From Ichthyophonus hoferi (Eukaryota; Opisthokonta; Ichthyosporea; Ichthyophonida; Ichthyophonidae), in NCBI GenBank assembly GCA_002751075.1, contig NAOQ01000217.1:39775-103774 (forward strand): 64,000 nt of DNA. The letters run 5' to 3'. Below the pieces are notes generated by a model that ran no database searches, was not told the DNA's origin, and saw nothing but the letters and a program-made list of their open reading frames with translations. This document shows positions 50,774 through 63,747 of this stretch, piece after piece. The position numbers were made by a program, and so were the translations under genes. Positions within the stretch are counted from its first letter, which is position 1, and the number at the start of each line of letters is the position of its first letter.

Positions 50774-52543
50774 TTTTTTTTTTGATTATATTTGATCGTT
50801 CATAGACGAATTTGTGGCAGGCGTTTCCATGTAACACTGATTTGAAACACTGTTTGTTTGCGACTGCTAACATTCCAGCAGGTATTGCTTTTATGTAAGA
50901 GCTTCTTTATCATTTCCTGGGCGCAATGTAAGTGGTAGAGGAGGGTAAATGTAAGTTGGTTAAAAAAATGCACGGTCTTGATTCCCAGCTACATCACTTA
51001 GGTGATTTGTGGTTATAGTAATAAAATATAAGAAAGTTGTAAAACTCATAAATATAGTGGGCATCTTTATATATATCTATATTTATACATATATACAAAT
51101 AGACATATATTTAATACCAGGGAATGAATTGACAGGTGGAGTTGGTGCTATTGCTTCTCATAGGTGTAGGCACGTGTAGATTTTAGGTATATGCATACGT
51201 CTATATATTAAATAGAACTCTGGTTCTACTTTACTTTCACATGGCACCCAAGTCGAAACTATAATTATTAAAAAAAACACACACAATTACAATCTACATG
51301 TCACAGATATACACTGTGGAATTTCATTATATATTCACCGACTTTTGAAGGGTCATGAAAAAGCAGGAATGATAACCTGCGCCGTCGATCTCCTTGGGTA
51401 ATCGATTTTGTCCAATATCTCGGCCATCTATAAACGTCAAAACGCCCATTCATCCCATTCACAGTGATTTCCCAATCAAATATCACTTTTGAAGCGTAGG
51501 CTGGAATGCATCGAAGCGTCAGTACCCAATTAAAATGGCCATACTTTAAGTAATTCCAAAACACCACTTTACTACGGAAATGAACCAATGAAATGCTTGA
51601 ACTAGATTGGTTGGGTATATTTGTTTTTATTTATTGAGACCTAAGGTATCGGTAGCAACCTAACAAATTGAACTTTTTTTTTTAGTGCGCAAGACAACAT
51701 TAAAGAAGTTATTATTATTAATTGAAATAATAGAAAAATTCAATTTAAGAGAGTTAAAAAATTCAAACAGGATAATTGATTCCAAGCATTTGTAAGTCCG
51801 GTGCCTACTAGACCAATCAGTGTTAGGTATTTTGTTTTTATTATTTCTGCTTGAAATTATCTTCGTGATATTGGCCTGCATGAATTCTCATAGATTTGTC
51901 GGTCTACAACACGACACAGATTGATTCATCCAACAGTGGTCAAATTTTCCCTATTTCTCTAGCATGTTCCAATTTTTCACTTTTATCTTATTCTATTTGG
52001 TTTTTTTTATATTTGTTTTTTTATATATATTATTTAATATTATAGCATAAGAAATCTTGAGAATATCAAAAATGGTAGTTTATTGTACAAATAACAAACT
52101 ATTACGTTAAGAAGATTGTCTTTTTCTGGATTTACACCTTCTAAATATGATAAACCAAATATTTTTAAATTTTTATTTTCCCATTTTTCATATTATTAAT
52201 TATAGTATACTCGGATGTGATATAACTCTAGAAGTACAGAATCTTCAAAGGCAATGAACTTCGGGTCATGAATAATAATTGTCACACCAATACGCTATCA
52301 CTATAATTTCACCTATTGGTCTACGTTTACAGTTCCTATCGATTGGCTAAACATGGACAATCGACCCATGCGTTTCATTGGCTTTAATGATTATACACCT
52401 CTGAGATACACTAATCATATTGTCATTTATAGTTTACATAAGCGCGTTTGAGTTAGTGACGTCATTTATTTTTAGCACCGTCGGATTAATATTAGTACAC
52501 TCTGTACTATTAGTTCCATGGACGAGAGCCAATTAAAGGATTA
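50774..52543. other. Intergenic region with an orphan coding-like frame
   Basis: It is mostly AT-rich with no recognisable gene except the frame at 51301-51588 (-), listed separately. The frame at 51660-51881 (-) is Asn/Lys/Ile-rich and not convincing. Confidence 0.45.
51301..51588 (-). other. Coding-like open frame, possible terminal exon
   Basis: About 95 codons ending in TGA. The composition is unusually protein-like for this DNA (rich in Trp and Arg: FDWEITVNGMNGRFDVY, RWPRYWTKSITQGDRRRR, SFLLFHDPSKVGEYIMKF). The first codon is TTG and there is no upstream in-frame ATG, so it would be a 3' exon; tccgtag around 51567 could be its acceptor. I recognise no family and found no upstream exon. 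Confidence 0.3.
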
Positions 52544-55205
52544 TCACTTCTTGATCCTCAATAATGAAAATTGATTGTTATTTTCCTTAGCCGGTCCACT
52601 CTTTGATACAGCCAGGTGTCTCGGTTTTGAACTCCCTTCAATGTTTTTAAGTTTTCCAAGAAGTTCAGCAAAGGCCTGTTTACTCTTTGCTGTGGCTAAC
52701 TGAATAGAAGGTTGTTCATGCGGTTTTCTGGCATATTGATCAAAATATTGATTTGGACCAGATTTCATTTTATTAAGAAGCGAACTGTTGAGGTGATTTC
52801 CCATTGGACGGGGAATGGCAGGCTGGATATCACAAGGCAGTTGGCCTTCTTTTTCTAGTTGCTGTATATATATGTATTGTATTGTTTTTTGGTTACACAC
52901 ACACATATATAATCATATATGTACGTAAATATATAGATATATATCAGTATCAATGTTATTTGGGGAAGGACAGAGGTCAAGGAAATATATATGTCAGTAA
53001 ATCCATTCATGATCAAAATGAAAACGATTTTGACTTTATGCAAAACCAGAATTCATCATTCGTTGTTTGTTGTGCATACGGTATGGGGCCTTTGTCGAAT
53101 ATAACTACATACAAATAGAAGCAAATTAATTGGTTATTATTATCTAATTAGTTAATACTGGGTTCTGAAGTATTCTATATATAAAATGGTATATTTAGAA
53201 AGCATGAAAAAAGTTATGTCTGAAACAGATTAGGGACTCTTGATTATATCGTGATAGTAATAAAGGTTATACAGTTTTTATTCTAATTCTCTGTTTACAA
53301 CAATTGGCCACCACCCTGCACATGGTGAGATAATTACTACACAGGCTGAAATTTACAACATTTTGGTCGCAAACTCAGATAATTCAATATTAATGCACGT
53401 GAAACCATAGTAAGGTGTAATTCTAATAAATAATACAACTTGGTTTATATTGATGCTTATAAATATATTTTTAAGCGAGTATTTATATGTTCAAATACCA
53501 GTAGAAGTAAAATGGTGAAGTTACAAATATATATATAGGATAATAATTATTTATACTTGTTCATAAAAAATTACTTACCACGCCACTTCCATAAATGTTA
53601 TTATAAACACAATTTAGTTTAATTAAACTTAATTGCTACAATTATTGTAGGAAAAATCTTTTAAAAATTCATTCAAAACTTATTTAAATCCGGTTTATTA
53701 GCTGTAGTGCACATCTATTCGACACAATAATTTTTCCACTTACCTTATGTATAAGGTCTAATTTATAATAGCCTATACTATTAACCAGCTGTTCCTTTGT
53801 CCATATACTCCAATCTGAAAATTCTCTATTATTGCAATCTGTTGTCCAATGCGATCCTCCACATGTTAGGCACTACCGGGCAATTGGTAGTAAGTCAACA
53901 AGCATACATAGTCTATACATACATCCATCTTTTATAAATAGAGTTATACTATAAAGAAACTAAAACTAAAGCACAAGTCCCAGGCGTCTATAAAATGAAA
54001 TAATACATAATAAAAAAAACAAAAGAAAGTGTTGTCTTTCAAATAAAAAAATCTTATTTGGTTTGGTGCACACATACGTATCTACATTTATTTTTATTTA
54101 TATTTGCATACATACATACATATATAAATACATAAATATATATAGAGATATTTACTTACTTACTTACTTACACGTATATTTGTATACATATATACAATAG
54201 CAAAAATAAAAATATTAGCCTTTTAAAACAAACTAATATATAAACAGACCGTTATGATCAAACTTTATCTCCATAGAATTTTATCAATATAGGCCTTTAT
54301 GATAAAGGCATATAGTATGAATAATATAGCTACATAGGTTAAAATAGCTACCGTCATTATTAGTTAGTACTAAGTTGTAAATTAGTCTATATACAATATA
54401 CTATGCCTTATGAGCATAAAGATCTCTGTCAAAGACACGACCAATATAAGTCATTTTGCAGTGAGACTGAATAAAAATATTTTAATATTCGGATTCTCTG
54501 CCTAAAATTGTTGACTGCCATGCAACCCGTATGTATTAATAACTATAGCATATACAGATAACAATCACATGCATATGTACTACAGGTGAAACCTTCAAGT
54601 TTGTAGAGAACTATCTAAGGTGCAAAATAATACATTACCATGGGTTGTAAAAGATGTTTGATTATTCGTTGACCAGCAGGGCCTACTAAGGGCTGTATAG
54701 TATAGTGGTTATTTCTCAGACAGTTTATACAGGTTAATAAGAAAACGGAAAATATTAAAGCTTCTTAGAAGAGCGTATATATGAATTTGAGGGTTTTCTA
54801 GTGCTTATATATGCTCCTATTTTTCCAATTATGCGGTCAATTAAAGCGTATTTTATTAATTGTGGCAAGTGTAAAAACAAAAAACTTTAAAACAATATAG
54901 ATTAAAGCAAATACAGCAGTAGAAAAACGTTGAGTTGCAACAATTATCAACTAAACTAAGTCTACGCATGTATGATCAAGTGCGACTTGATACAGAGACA
55001 GATAGATATCCGGGTATAAGCCAAAGAGTATTATATTAATAAGTAATTATAGAGGTGATGAGTGCATGTAAGATGAAAAATAAAATAAAAAATACAACCA
55101 AAATTAACCAATAAAACGTGGCGGTTATGAGCACCTCTTTAACGGTCTCATCCTCTGCTGCAGATGGTTCCCTTTGGGATCTCTCAGTACTTTGCCATCG
55201 TCTTT
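52544..55205 (-). CDS. CCHC zinc-knuckle protein, 5' end unresolved
   Basis: Minus-strand exons: 55205-55135 (lower confidence, donor gtgctc), 53872-53744, 52861-52544 (TAA); the three join in phase. The middle exon starts with CLTCGGSHWTTDC, a CX2CX3HX4C knuckle of the type seen in eIF3g (CxxCxGDHWTTxC). It continues WTKEQLVNSIGYYKLDLI. The last exon gives QLEKEGQLPCDIQPAIPRP, then SSLLNKMKSGPNQYFDQYA, then a basic tail FAELLGKLKNIEG. The EKEGxLP ... LL.K...G...YFD order and spacing resemble endosulfine/ARPP19, but the phosphosite block FDSGDY is not kept. A 5' coding exon is missing; 55560-55470 (ATG, MVSLVDPLAAITFPLL) has a strong donor but splicing it to 55205 creates a stop, so I do not join it. 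The function is unknown; single-stranded nucleic-acid binding is a reasonable guess from the knuckle. Confidence 0.6.
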
Positions 55206-58200
55206 CTGATAGGTAAAAGAGGATTATCGGTGTAGAAAAAAGTTTCTTGTGTTAAAAATACGTAGAGATGGGTTCATTCTCTGTGCAATAGTAATTCGCA
55301 TAGTATTGAATAATTATAGCTATATAACAAATATATAAATCAAATAAATATTCATTTTCCAACATCTTGCGACTGGTTAATTCAAAAATCAATGAATATA
55401 ATCTCTGGACTAGATTTACCAATAAAATACATAATTATATCTGCCAGTAGTACTCCCCCATATACTTACAATTATTTCTACTATTATAGTAGGCTAAGTG
55501 TGAAAGACTAATTAGTAAAGGAAAGGTAATAGCAGCCAAAGGATCAACCAAAGAAACCATGATACTATTTAGGTAAGAAACAAAGAAATAGATATAAAAA
55601 TGATATGCAATTACATGTGCAGGGAAAAAACATACTTGTAAGCATGAAATTAGGAGCTATAGAATGAATGAAAGAATGATATGTGGTACTTGTCTCTATA
55701 TTAACATTAAAAGAACTTGGAAATACAAATTGATATATGCAATACTGACACCCAAATATCAGAAAGATGGCAAGTATTTCTACCAACATAATTCTCAACA
55801 AAGGTATATATAAGCCAACGTAAAGCTTGATTGCATGCGTGGGCTGATCCACACATTACAATCAAGTAATAAGTACATGTTTCACCTAATCCAAGGTAAC
55901 TAGCTAAAAGATGGAAACCTTAGCCATAATATTTTTTACCTTGGATAGAGAGGGCAACATAAGAAGTGATAATTGTGCGCTTGCTGGGTAGAGTTTTAGC
56001 AGATGAAAGTGTCATACAGACAGTGTGATTAAGAACGGTTCCCGACATAATTGCGTCACAAACGGAATAAAGTTGTGTGAATAAACAGTAACACCTAAGT
56101 TTAGACTCAGGCTATAAAGCAATCAAGTCACGTTCATATTAGGTTTAAGTAAATTGGTTTGAACTATTGGTTTACATACATAGCACTAAACTGTATTTGT
56201 TTGCATAGGCAAAATGAATGCAGGACGGAGTTTGTCCCACGCCAGGGATATAGCGTATATTAGATCTATAGATCGCAGATAGGGCTCGTGTATTACTCGA
56301 CGGAAATATTGAATATTGAATTATCTACAAGATTCCCGCATTTTCCTTGACACCTTTGACGACATCGGTGACTTGGGAAATATACATTTTGTTAGAAACT
56401 GGGTTGTTAAAAATCACACCTCTAAGCTCATAATAAAACGTTGTTGTTTAAAGATCACAGTCATATTTTGCTAATTGAGTTTTTTTTGCATTTTTTTGAT
56501 CTTTTTTTTTTAATGAGGTTTGCTTAGGACAAGTTTAATGTTGATGTTAACGGGACTGGTTTGGGTGTCAAAAAAGTCAGTCGGTAAGGTCATGGTATAG
56601 AGGTCTTGATGGAGTGGTGTGGCAACCGAATTAATAAGATAAGGGATAACAGAGTGTTTATGTTTCAGGTTATACTTCTTAAGGTTGACTTAGAAGGAAA
56701 AAGACTTTCAAAATTAGCAACTTTACAGTTATTTGGCTACTTGGGTTTAATAGGGTTGTCTTCAAAATTTACTCTGTTGTTTGTAAACTGTTAGAAATAA
56801 GTAGAGACAGGTTCGCTCCCTGCGACCTATATCCATTTAGAATTGAGGGATTGGCAACCTAGGGAATGTTTAACGTGTGCTCTTGCATATACGGAGTTCA
56901 GATAGCCAGTTATACAAATAAATACGTAAATTAAATAAATATTCCTTTTTCTAACGTAAACAAAATTCTGAAACTAGTTAGGTAAGAAGGCAGGCGCTGT
57001 TCATAGCAGCGAGAGAAAGTCAAGTTCCCAGAAAGAGAAATGATACATTAGGGTAACACAATACGATAACTCGTACGTACATGTATTATACCAACAACAT
57101 TAAGTGTATCTACGTCCATTTTTATTCTACTCTAAATATATATAACTACAAACCTATCAACCTGACTACACCATCCTCTAAAATTACTACATTTTCTCTT
57201 CTTAACTACATCTATACCACACCATCCACTCAGCTATTTGCATACAAAATGCCAATTACCAAGACTACCACAAGATATCAGAAAGTATATACCAGGAACC
57301 GAAACGTACTTACCCTTTCATTCAACAATCCTTGACACGGAAATATCCAACATATATTTCATATAATCTACCACTTGGACAAAAAGAACACAAACAATTA
57401 AGCAAGTAAACATGAAAGTTTCTCTGGTGGCACTAAAGACATAGCCTATATTTTATTTTGTTTGAACTGTGACCTTTAATATTCCGATTTTATTTTTTCT
57501 TATTGCCTCAGTGGTGGCCTTTTTCGCCTCAATTTGCAACATGTATGTATGGATGCCTATCAAGAAATACAAAGGCCATTAATTCATATTATCATACACA
57601 TCTATTGGTCCAACTAAATTCCATAGCAACCCATCTCGAGCTCATAGTCGACCCCGATACCTATATATATACCCTCATCAACTTTAATCCAATACCAAGC
57701 CTCTTTACTCTAGCTCGTTAATTTCCTTATTCTCATATACGTGTATACTCGCTCCCCCTCTCGCCACATTATAGTACACTTAAACATCAGAAAAATTTAT
57801 AAGCGCTGTTAGGTATTATGACAATGGAGATGGTAAGGGGAGGAAGGCCAACATCAGAGAGATATGTCGTTTATGCAGGAACGGATGAGGAAAGGATTTC
57901 CCTAAAAGTATCAACCGTATCAACCCAACCATTCAGGTCGTACTTTTAATCGTCAACATCCTGTTAATAAATATATGTAAGGAAGAGTTTAAGATCACAC
58001 ACACACATATATATATATATATACTTTACACAGGCGTACAAACGATTGTCCCACAACGAAACAATGATAAAATATGTATTTAATATAAAAAATAGTTACA
58101 ACGATAGAAAAAATAATAATAATAAATATATATGTATGAATGAAATAAAACGCGTGTAGAGGGCTTTCATCGGATATTAATAACGGTACCATAGCAACCA

Positions 58201-58219
58201 GACCTCAGACTCCCTTCTC
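55206..58219. other. Gene-poor region with a candidate start exon
   Basis: 55560-55470 (-) is a possible first exon: ATG, a hydrophobic 30-residue start and a consensus gtaagt donor, but no acceptor that keeps frame. Other open frames (55565-55852 -, 56606-56794 +, 57081-57335 +, 57503-57721 +) have skewed composition or no support. There is no recognisable gene between 55600 and 58219. Confidence 0.4.
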
Positions 58220-61200
58220 TCATACACTCACCACATCCTCATCTTGGCCACTCTCTTGGTCATCATATGCATCCTCTTCTTCATCCTCCTCCTCCTCTAC
58301 CTCTTCCCCATCCCCACCCGACTGTTCTGATTGGTAGTTCGAGCGCACAATGATTGCGCTCTCCTGGTCAGAGTCTTTCTTGTATCGTTTTAGTCTTAAT
58401 ACTACGGGTGGCGGACCTGTAAATAAACAAAGGGAATGTACATATACATATTTGTCAGTACTACTTTACTATACTATACTATACTATACTATACTAAGTA
58501 CTAACGTCAGTGTGGGTGTAGGTATAGTCCCTGCCATTTTACCTAGTAGTAGTGAAGAGTAAGTAAATGTTAAATAGAACCATAAATAGATATATATAAT
58601 AAATAGAGATCATAATGGAAATGAGTCACAGAACCAGCGTACGATAGGTGGGAGATAGTGTAGTATTAACTAGAATAAGAAGGAATAGAATTAGACAAAG
58701 ATGTACAATTGTTTAGAGAGAATAGTAGTAGCAAGTGGAAGTGAGCGCATATATAGTATAGCTATAGAAGGGTTAACTTACGAACCACTCCAGTCTCAGA
58801 GTATGATGTACCTCTTTCTTTCTGTGATAGATGCGAGTTGGCTTTAGTATTGCATATATATTTAGAACTCGGATAGTCCATCCATGTTTGGTTATATCGT
58901 GTTGTAGTGTATTATATTATAATATATTATAATATATTGTAGTGTCGCGTCGTTTTGTATGATATTGTGTTATAATTGCACTATATTAAATTGTATTACA
59001 GTATACTGCATTCTATTATGTTTTTAATACATTATATTACCCAACCACCGTGCTCTTTTGTCTTTCATGCAGTTCGCCCTCCAATCACAGTATGCTTCCA
59101 TAATTATTTAATGCACGCAACAATTCCACACACAATATTCTACCTTATGTTTTCTCTTGTTACCCGAGCCTGAATCGATTGATGTTGATGTATTAATAAC
59201 GGAAGGCGTGGAAGGAGTAGAGATCGTAGGCATCAAATGGCGGTGATGTTTGGAGTGACCTTTGTGTTTGCGAAGGATTGATTTATATACTTCATTAAAG
59301 GCTTGCTGTAGGCCAGTCGAGAGTTGAGTTAATAAACTATATATACTATAAACACTATATTGTGGCAACGGATAATAGACCAACCGGGGGCTAGCAATTG
59401 TTAGAAACAAATGTACATACAGTAGATGTAAGTAAGCACTGGTGTAGGTATATGTAGGTATATGTATGTATGTATATACATAGGTATAGGTATAAGTAGG
59501 TATAGGTATATGCATAGGTAAAAATAGGGAGATAGACATACGTGAACGTGTATATATACCAAAAAAATAAAGAGTAAGATAGGAAAGATGGAAAGGAAGA
59601 AGAAAGAGCATATAAGTGTATATGTAATGTTTGATACCAATAATGACAAGCCATCAGTGGCCTCAGTACTATCGTCTCCAAAGTAAAGAATAGCATTATT
59701 GGCCATCAGCTCTACGTCTGCCCGCATTTGGTCTACTGCTGTATAGGCCTTGTTGGTGATCTTGTCCTACAACCAAAGTAATACCAATCAGAAACAGGTA
59801 CATTGTATACGCTCCAGGGATTGGTTAGTTAAATATAATATAGCCTCATTAGATATTATTTGTTATAATCAAAAATAGTAGTTATTCCCCCACAACCAAT
59901 GGAAAATGAATGAGCCGAATTTAAAGAAAATTATTGGTTGGAGCAGGTACCTTAATCTCCAATAGGGAGATGGGCTCGGGCACGATGCGATAGTAGTCAC
60001 GATATTCTTTCACTGTTGGGCGGTTAAGAAATTGTACACATACTTGACGACCCTCGCTAGATATATATGTACATAAGTGTATGGATATGTATGGGTTTTG
60101 GAGGTATTAGAGGGAGACAACCGAATAAATGAATATAGAAAGGGAAATGTGTAGGTGTATGAGACACTAATACATTCATATCACCATATAACCATATCAG
60201 GATAATCAACCTTAAAAATTCGCTTACATATGCTCAACTACGAATGCATATACCAAAAGATTCCCAACTAAATTGCTTTAAAATACCCAATCAATATGTG
60301 GAAGCATAACCATAAAACACAGTCATAACCGTATGTTAATGTATAATCCATTTGATTATTAATAATAATGGTCAGATGGATTATATATTAATATACTCAT
60401 TTTTTTAATATAGCCATGCTATTTCTGCTAGCCCGTAATAACAAACATACACATACACATACATGTACACGTGTGCATATCTATAAACATAAATATAAAT
60501 AAATATAAATATAAACACATATATATAACCATAACCATAACCAAAAGTATATAATGGTTAGACCCAACATCTATCACCAAGCCACCCACACTTTCCCACT
60601 CCATCTCCCTCTCCCTTTCCTTCTCTCTATACCCCATTCACTCATATTTCACAAAATACATAACACCACTTAGCCTTTTCTACCTACCTGTAGTGATAAA
60701 TTAAAGAGTTGTACAATTTTCTGAAATGCTTATTCGCTTTATCTTTACTCCTCTCTTTATCTTTCTTCTTTTTCTGCAAAGTCAATATATATATATATAT
60801 CATTAGTTACAGTTAATGGCACAGACATTACTCATACTACAAAGAAACACTCATACGGAAAGTTAAAGATAGAAAATACAGAGCAATAATAATAATAATA
60901 ATCGTAGTAATAATAGTAAATATATAATATTTGTACATGGGTACTTAAGTAAATATTCAACATGCATACATACATGTACATAATCAATACCTACAGCTTG
61001 ATACGATCAAATAAGTATCTAGTTATAAATGGGTAATCATAATCCATTTCAATCACATAATTCTACCGATCGCAGTCATTAATTATAATTAATTATAATT
61101 TATAGTGTTTAGTGGTCTATATTTCCTTGATTCTTTCAGCCTGTTCACTTTTAATTCATTACATCGACCAATGATCGGGTGGTAGGACACACCCCATATA

Positions 61201-63747
61201 TAGTTATACAAATAATATATCAGCCAATTAGACAGGTCACTCACCACTCTCTCTCTGGCCATGATATGCACACACACACCCACTACCTTTAATGTTTAAA
61301 TCTATACATTCTACCAATCACACCACCTCACTTACTTTTTTCTTACTCTTTTCCGCCCGTTTGTTGTTCTCACTCTCTGCTACACTATCCCTATCTGACC
61401 CTGGATGTCAAATATACAGGAAGTGGGTATTACTACTGTTTCCCGTCTATATATATGACACACAAGCTTGTAATGACTTCTCTGATATCATATATTTAAG
61501 TTTACTTATAGTAAACGAAAACGAAAAAGTTTAATAAAGACTCACACATAACATAATAGATAGTGATAGAATAATAGAAAAAGAACAAAAAAAAAACACA
61601 CATACAGGAACTGAATAAAGAACGGAAAATATGAAATAGAAATAGGTAGGCAATGTAACGTGATATTATTAAGGTCTGGGGCATATTCGGTAACCAAGAC
61701 AAAAACAATAAGGGAGAAGGCGGGAGAGAGTAGAGCAATGGTAACACACCCAAGCCATACCTAGAGTCATATCATCGTCCCATTCGGCTGCTATAGTCTC
61801 GTGTTCTATACGTGTATCAAGAGATTCACTTGCCATGTTAGGGGCTTTCAGTTGCTAGGGTCAGGTTAGATTAGATTAGATTAGTAATAAATAAATTGGT
61901 TTAGTAGTAGTTAGATTGAATTGATCACAGGCATGCTTGTATTTATTTGTATCTCTCTAAGTGGTGTACTGGCCGCATATGACTACTACTACTACTATTA
62001 TTATGAATATTATTATAGGAAGGCTATACAGTCTAAAGACTATTAAATAAAAAGTGAGCAAAACCAAGATAGTCACATATACATACACGTATACAAAAAA
62101 CATCAAACACAATTGCATCGCACCTTAAAAAACTTGGCATCAGAAACTTCTGTATACGACACCGTATGCCTTTCTCTAAAGCCACGCCCATATGTTTCCA
62201 TAAGGGCTTCCTCCTCATCCACGTCGTACTTATCACTGCAACATCACCCCATAACCCTATATTTAGACTATGCATGGTGTGTATAGTGATGGTTGATAGG
62301 TATCTCTCTTTCATACCCTCATACCCCTAATACGTATATATGTAACAATACCAGCTCTTTTATCTGCACACATATCTTTTTTTCAAAAAACATACATGCT
62401 TACATACATATATATTCCTCCAAATCATTCTTTTTTCTCTTCATAATTTTTACTTGATCACCAAGAAATAAAGATTGTATAGACCTTTCTACAAACACTT
62501 AAAACATCCGCACTCACACAACGTGGAAGTTACTACTTTACAAATAAAGCCTAATTAATTAATCAATAGATTAATAGTGCAAATATGTGGTGTATCACCT
62601 ACCCTTGACTATATACATCGGGAACTTCACTGGGACGCATTAGGCGATATCGTGCCTAAAGTAATTAGAATCTATTTAGAGGTAAAAGACATACAATGCA
62701 CACAATAGATACATAATTATACAATTTAATCATCCAGACTATACTCTATACTACAGATTATATTATACATATAATATCATAAAGGGCAATGCATGCATAG
62801 ATAAACTACTGTACCTTTTTAAACTTGAAATATTCTCTACGTAATATTATTTCATTACATTATCTTTCTCAAAGATACGATATTCCAGTTTATGTGTAAG
62901 ATAAGATATATTGCAAACTAAATTTTAAAAATCTATGAGAACATATGAACTTATCCAGCCTCATCCCAAACCAAACTATACAAACGCAAATGATATAATT
63001 ATAATCGTAATAGTGCTTACCCCACCACACTCCTCATGTAGCTCTTTATCTATCTGCTCAAACAGCGTCACTTCCTAGAAAAGATGGAGGCAAAAAAAAG
63101 AGAAAAGGAAAAGAAAGGTTTAATGGTTATTAGAAACATTCTCTATCAATAAGGCTTGTTGAATTGCTCCCACAACGGCAGTAGAAAAGTATAAATTATT
63201 TATGGAATTCGTACTAATCAAAATAATTGGAAGGGACCATTGTTTCATTTTTGACTACATTTGTATTTGGTTTGTTTCTTTATCTTACTTCATCTAGTTT
63301 ATTTCTTTAGGACTAGCGATAAACATAATTTAAGCTAACTACTTATACATGGTCAAGTAAATATAAATCATATAACTTAGTCGGGGTCACGTGCGCCCAT
63401 ACAGATGTACAATAAACCCAAACTTTAACTACACCATCATTCTATTCTATCATAAGACCTACCTATACTGTCACAGTATCAATTCCCACAAATAATAGCG
63501 CTAGCAAAAAATTATACTAACAATCACATATTATTATATGTCCACCTTGCAAAAAATATACATAAAACAAATGACAGTAACCCAACGGATTGACTCGATC
63601 AACATATCTTTATATCAACCAATGAAAAGTAATTAAAAACACAGCCTGTTGGTTACCTACCTCATCCGAACGAGCAATAATTTCGTTAATCTCTTGGAGG
63701 GTATGTGGCGGATCATTATCTTCTTCATCATCTACCCCAGCTCTCTC
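58220..63747 (-). CDS. SNF2-family chromatin remodeller, C-terminal part with bromodomain
   Basis: This is the 3' end of a BRG1/BRM/STH1-type ATPase of a SWI/SNF complex. The ATPase domain and start codon lie beyond the right edge. Minus-strand exons: 63747-63661, 63074-63021, 62655-62603, 62235-62124, 61854-61761, 61400-61336, 60773-60688, 60056-59951, 59766-59638, 59305-59144, 58821-58782, 58416-58220 (TGA). All join in phase (about 397 aa). TLQEINEIIARSDEEVTLFEQIDKE corresponds in position to BRG1's QMIARHEEEFDLFMRMD segment, and YGRGFRERHTVSYTE to its FGRGSRHRKEVDYSD. A lysine-rich linker leads to the bromodomain, with YRDYYRIVPEPISLLEIKDKI and MRADVELMANNAILYFGDD. At the usual acetyl-lysine asparagine there is Phe (YF instead of YN/FN). 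A His/Lys-rich segment and a very acidic tail (EEVEEEEDEEEDAYDD) follow. The final stop lies 14 bp into a good donor-like gtgagt, so one more 3' exon is possible. Confidence 0.9.

Noticed and set aside
44681-59305. Recurring exon length of 162 bp in the LOG, PP4 and SNF2 genes
   Set aside because: The exons encode unrelated sequences in different families; equal length is coincidence.
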